Source: Balaenoptera acutorostrata
Lineage: Eukaryota > Chordata > Mammalia > Artiodactyla > Balaenopteridae
Direction: 5' to 3'
Length of the DNA: 64,000 nucleotides
Assembly: GCF_949987535.1 (NCBI RefSeq)
Contig: NC_080079.1
Coordinates: forward strand, 6,514,001 to 6,578,000
Both the position numbers and the translations under genes were made by a program. Below are positions 59,661 to 64,000 of this stretch, in pieces (the stretch's first letter is position 1; each line of letters opens with the position of its first letter). The notes under the pieces are model-generated. The model did no database searches and was not told the origin of the DNA. It saw only the letters and a program-made list of their open reading frames with translations.

Positions 59661-62464
59661 TCTTGGACAGCACCATGGCTGTGGCCTGTCAAAGCTCAAC
59701 CATACATGAAAACATCTTGTTCCTTAATATTTAATTTCTCTTGTTAGGGAGAATTTTTTTCCTTAGGGGATAGTGAAAATGGTTAAGAAACACAGCCTTA
59801 AGTAAACCTGTCTTAACCCATCTCTCTATGATGTTTCTCTATCTTCGGGTTTCAATGCTGCCCACATTTTCAGGTCCTCCATTTTCTTAATCAACCAATA
59901 CTTGAGTGCCCACCTGGTAACTGCCTTGTGAACATGTGGGTGACATATGTGAACAGGCAGGCCTGGGTCCTGTCCTCACGGGGCTTACCGTCTAGCTGAG
60001 GATGAGTGAGCAACTTATCACATAAAGAGACTACTCAGACTTTTTAAAAATATAAAAAGTGATGCATAAAGAAGCTTTAGAAAATGAAGATAAAGTAATG
60101 CAAATTTAGAATGTGACATCTCAGAAAATGACTGTGACATAGTCTGCTGGGGGAGGGAGGGAACTATCCACAGGAAGTTGTTTTCCTGAGGGAAAGACAG
60201 TGGTGTCCCATACTGTCATGGGCACTAGGGAGTTCAGAAATAATCATTCTAATGGTGACTTAATTGACAGAAAATATTTGAACAATGATAATAAGAGTTG
60301 ACTTCAGGTAAAGATACCCCATGATGGATCTGCCCCTACTCAGCCCAGGAGCTCCCTTTTTTGCTGGTTCTTAGACAGCCTTTCATTTGTCTGATCAGTC
60401 TGGGTTTACGTTATGTTTTCTTCCAAACCTTGCTTCATAGTTTGTCCAGTGTTTTTGCGTGAACTGCAGAGTCATTAACAAGCCAGGCACCACAACAGTG
60501 GACACAGTTCACACACTATCTCATTTAACCTTCATAGGAACCTTGCAAGGTCAGCTTACCATCCCCCTGAGACACGGGAAGCAGGAAACGTCCCAAACCT
60601 CACAGCCAGTAAACAGTAACCCAGGCTTGACCGACTCCAATGCCATCGTGCTGCCCTGCCTTACTGAGCTGTTGGCACTATCACAATTTGTTTTTATCTA
60701 AAATTAACGCAAAAGTAAAACAGATGCCATTGGGCAGTAGTGGTGGCCATGACTAGTATAAGAAAGCTTTAGTAGAAACAGCTGTGGCAAATCAGCCTGA
60801 CTCACGCTAAGTTACCTGTAATCAAGTGACCATCTGACAACTGATTAGCAAATGGAGCACCTGGAGAGCCAGGCCTTCAGACAGCGTCTGTGTCACGGGT
60901 GTGCCCTCCTTCTGGCAGACGCTAAAGGACTCAAGTTTAGGTGTCATGCAGAATAAGAGCCAGTGAAAATGTGGACGCGTGATCGGAAAAACATGGAGAA
61001 TCACCGGTCTACCTTTAAAATCATGTGTTGGGTATTTCTCTCAATAATTACCAATTCAGAGTAGCAAAGAGGCAGAAGGTACATGTTTCTCTTGAAAGGT
61101 TTCACTGTTTGGTATCCTTTTTCCTTTTCAAGAAACAAAAATATTTCATAACTGGGCTGTCAGATTTTCTTTTGTCCTTCCGTGATTTATTTGATTCACT
61201 CAGTTTTGCCATTTCTTGGAAGTTTTGAAAATCCTAAACCCATACTCTAACATTGGTTCACATTGAAGCTGAACACTACGTATTAAACGGATAAAAAAAA
61301 TTTTAGCTAACAGCTCAAATTATTAACCAGGAGACTTCTCGGATCAGAACTTTCACTGTAACATTTTTATTAAATTTCAAACCAACCAGGCTACATTATA
61401 AATAAAAGCAACTACCTTAAGTCTCCAATGTCTTTAAGACAGTGACAGATTTTCCTTTCCCTTAAGTTTCAAGATTTCAAGAAAGTAAATAAAGATGCTG
61501 GAAGCTGGAAGAAAGAATTTTTTTTAAAGATGCCGGCAGTACAAATAAAGAAGAAAACATGAGGAATGGAGTATAACTCAGCCCCAAGAGAAGGGAAGAG
61601 GAGGAAGGTGGTAGAAGTTTCCATTTGTTTCCTTCACTGGAAAAGCACTTGAGTTACAGTTTCTGGGGCAGCTCTTAGTCCTTGAACAGGGCGCAACAAA
61701 CAGGTTTTATCTGGTGTGCAAACAATCACCAAGGACTGGCCAGGAGCCTGGATTGTGTTGACCTTTGAGGGAAAGGTCTGCAGTCAGAGGCAGGGTGTGG
61801 CCATACACAAGCTGTGTTTGTTGATCCCACCCCATGTCGATCAAACGGCAAAAAAGATCCAACATGGCCAGGCAACCATTTCTTAATGCTTCACTCATCA
61901 ATGACTGCCATTAAGATATTTTAGTCCAAAACAGACACTTTGTTTTCTAAATGGAACTTGATGGACAGAGAGATAGAGAAAATGGATTCTACATCACATT
62001 TCTTATCCCTGTCTCTAGATACTTATTTCCTTTTCCCAGTTTGTGGGGAGAACCTACTTTATGTCAGGTAGTAGGAGGGACACAAAGGCAAACAGTGGAA
62101 GATAAAATAGCAATAAGCACCTAATCCTAACTCTGAAGGACATTCTAAACGTGTTGGGCAGATGAGGAAAAGTTAATAAGCATGTCGTTCTATCAAATTA
62201 GAATTTTTCACTAGCAGAATGGTAAAAATCCAAAAGTTTGATAACACACGTGTTGGAGAGGGCGTGGAAAAGGAGAGACCTATGCAGCTGTTGGAAATTA
62301 GCGTTACGCCCTATGGAGGATGTGAACATTATCACACTACCTGCCTTTGACGGGGCAATTCAACACCTAGACATTTATTCTACGAATATACCAGCACAAA
62401 TGCAAAACGTCAGGTGCACAACATTATTTAGTACAATTTGTTTACAGTGGTTGGTAATAAAAGC

Positions 62465-62924
62465 TGTACTGGTTTCCTACGGCTGCTGTAACCCATTCCC
62501 TCAAACATAGTAGCTTAAAACAAGACAAATGTATTATCTTACCGTTCTGGAGGTCCGAAGCCCAAAATGAGTCTTGCCCAACGAAAATCGAAGGCTTGTC
62601 CTTTTTGGAGGTTCTAGGGGAGGGTTCATTTCCGAGCCTTTCCCAGCTTCTAGAGGCTTCCCACTGTCCTTGGTTCCTGACCTGGTATCGCTCCAACACC
62701 CACTTCCATCCCCACAGCATCCTGGGGCCTCCGACGCTCCTCCTTCCCTCTTATAAGGACCTTTGTGGTTGCTTACATTGGGCCCACCTGGATAATACAG
62801 GCTAATCTTCCCATTTTACCATCCTTAACTTAACACACCTGCAAAGCCCCGTTTTCCACCGGAGGTAACATATTCACAGGTTTGGGGGATTAGGATATAG
62901 ACAACTTTCGTTTTGCCTATCACA
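62465..62924 (-). mobile_element. MLT1-like LTR, minus strand (copy D)
   Basis: Counterpart of 40424-40883; practically identical to the C version, not to B. Confidence 0.75.
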
Positions 62925-64000
62925 ATAGCAAAAGACTCGAAACAAACTGAGAGCCCATCTGTAGTGGACTGGTTAAATAAATTAGGTAAATTCATACAAT
63001 AGAACGCTAGGCAGTTGTTTAATAAATGAAAACAACTTATTATGGACTAAACAGAAAGCTCTCCCAAATAGGTGAAAAAAAAAAAAATCACACTACAGAA
63101 CAGAGAGAGGAATACAGTATACATAATTTGCTTGTATCTATAATGTTTAAACTATTTCTGGAATGATATACCAGAAGCTAACAATGGTGGTTGCCTGCAG
63201 GGCAGGAACTGGCGGGCAGTGTTACAGAATGAGGAGACTTTTTACTATGTATCTTCTATAACTTTGGATTTTTAAAACTTGTTAACTATATTAATTATCC
63301 CAAAAGTAAAATAATAAACTCTAGAAAAAATGAAAAGAAAGCAAAGTGCAAAAGGAGTTCTAGTTGGGAGAGATCAGTGCAGCCTGGAATCAGAAAGCCC
63401 AGGGTTACAGTAGCAGATACAAGATGGTATCTGATTCCAAGCCTGCATAACGCAGAACAACAAATACCCATTATCTCACAGTTCTTGAGGGTCAGGAACC
63501 TGGGAATGGCTTAGCTGGGTACATGTGGCTCGGAGCCTCCGGGGGTTTGCTGTCAAGTGGTCAGACAGGGCTGCCCTCACCTCAAGGCTCAGCTGAGCCT
63601 GGAGAATCTGCCTGGGAGCTCGCTCTCTGAGTCGCTGGAGTCAGTCCTCGCTGGCTCAGCCAGAGGCCTCTATTCCTTACCAGGTGAGCCATTCCACAGG
63701 GTGCTTGAGTGGGTTCACGCCATGGCAGCTGGCAGGTGGTGGGAAAGAGAGAGAGAGAAAGAAAAAGCAAGAGGGAGAGAGAGGCTGAAGATCAGCCCGA
63801 GGCAGAAACAACCTAACGGAGGGAGCGGCGTCGGCACTTCTGCCACACGCCACTGGCCACACCGGCCAACCTTGGCGCAAGGAGGCAGGGGACCAGGGCG
63901 GCAACACTGGAGGGGGGAGGGGTCCGGGGGCCGTCCTAGAGGCTGCCTACCAGTGGAGATAGTGGAGAGCACTGGAGGGCAGGGTACCGGGTGAAGGAAT

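Larger units (their letters stand above)
58119..64000. repeat. Tandem segmental duplication, copy D (cut by the window end)
   Basis: Collinear with A from 36070 to about 41954. The left ~4 kb is B-like, about 62.1-63.3 kb is C-like, and 63.41-63.5 kb is A-like with a final C-like patch. The unit presumably continues past the window. Confidence 0.97.

Noticed and set aside
36070..64000. Interspaced repeats as a CRISPR-like or satellite array
   Set aside because: The unit is 9.19 kb and made of ordinary mammalian repeats, so it is a segmental duplication; no short regular repeat-spacer pattern exists.

Overview
The window looks like intergenic or deep intronic nuclear DNA from a cetacean, or a very close relative such as hippopotamus. 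The key evidence is many tRNA-derived CHR-type SINEs, recognised by a conserved tRNA-like head with Pol III A- and B-box-like motifs, plus cetartiodactyl-type young L1 3' ends. I saw none of the BovB/Bov-tA repeats expected in ruminants. I found no intact protein-coding gene, no convincing exon of a host gene, no rRNA or functional tRNA gene and no CRISPR array. All repeat names come from recognition by eye; no database search was run.

Layout, 1-36 kb: old repeat strata with younger insertions. There is an L1 3' end at the left edge, an MLT1-like LTR (476-845), old L1 pieces and a SINE pair (2829-3293). A nearly full-length but dead L1 lies at 7263-12262; it has a 5' UTR, broken ORF1 and ORF2, and an in-frame internal ORF2 deletion of roughly 0.9 kb. 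A stack of minus-strand old L1 fragments covers about 12.7-17.8 kb, with a SINE nested inside. Several SINEs with clear target-site duplications (TSDs) lie between 21.7 and 26 kb, together with a 5'-truncated L1. Plus-strand old L1 fragments cover about 26.5-33 kb, and LTR-like insertions lie near 31.6-31.97 and 35.59-35.96 kb.

Layout, 36.07-64 kb: a direct tandem segmental duplication with a unit of about 9.19 kb. Copy A is 36070-45261 and complete. Copy B is 45262-50100 and lacks its right half. Copy C is about 50104-58118 and lacks its first ~1.2 kb. Copy D is 58119-64000 and runs off the window. The A|B and C|D joints are the same chimeric junction between two L1 3'-end fragments. B|C is a different junction that removed about 5.5 kb relative to two full units. 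D is a mosaic: B-like, then C-like, then A-like. This indicates gene conversion or repeated unequal exchange.

The copies differ at G-rich minisatellites: (GGGGA)n is 6, 7 and 5 units in A, B and D and unexpanded in C, and a GGGGGTGTG-type tract is about 20 bp longer in C than in A. The array is the most interesting feature here. It carries only repeats and unassigned sequence, and the recurring short ORFs in each copy are explained by recent duplication rather than coding selection.
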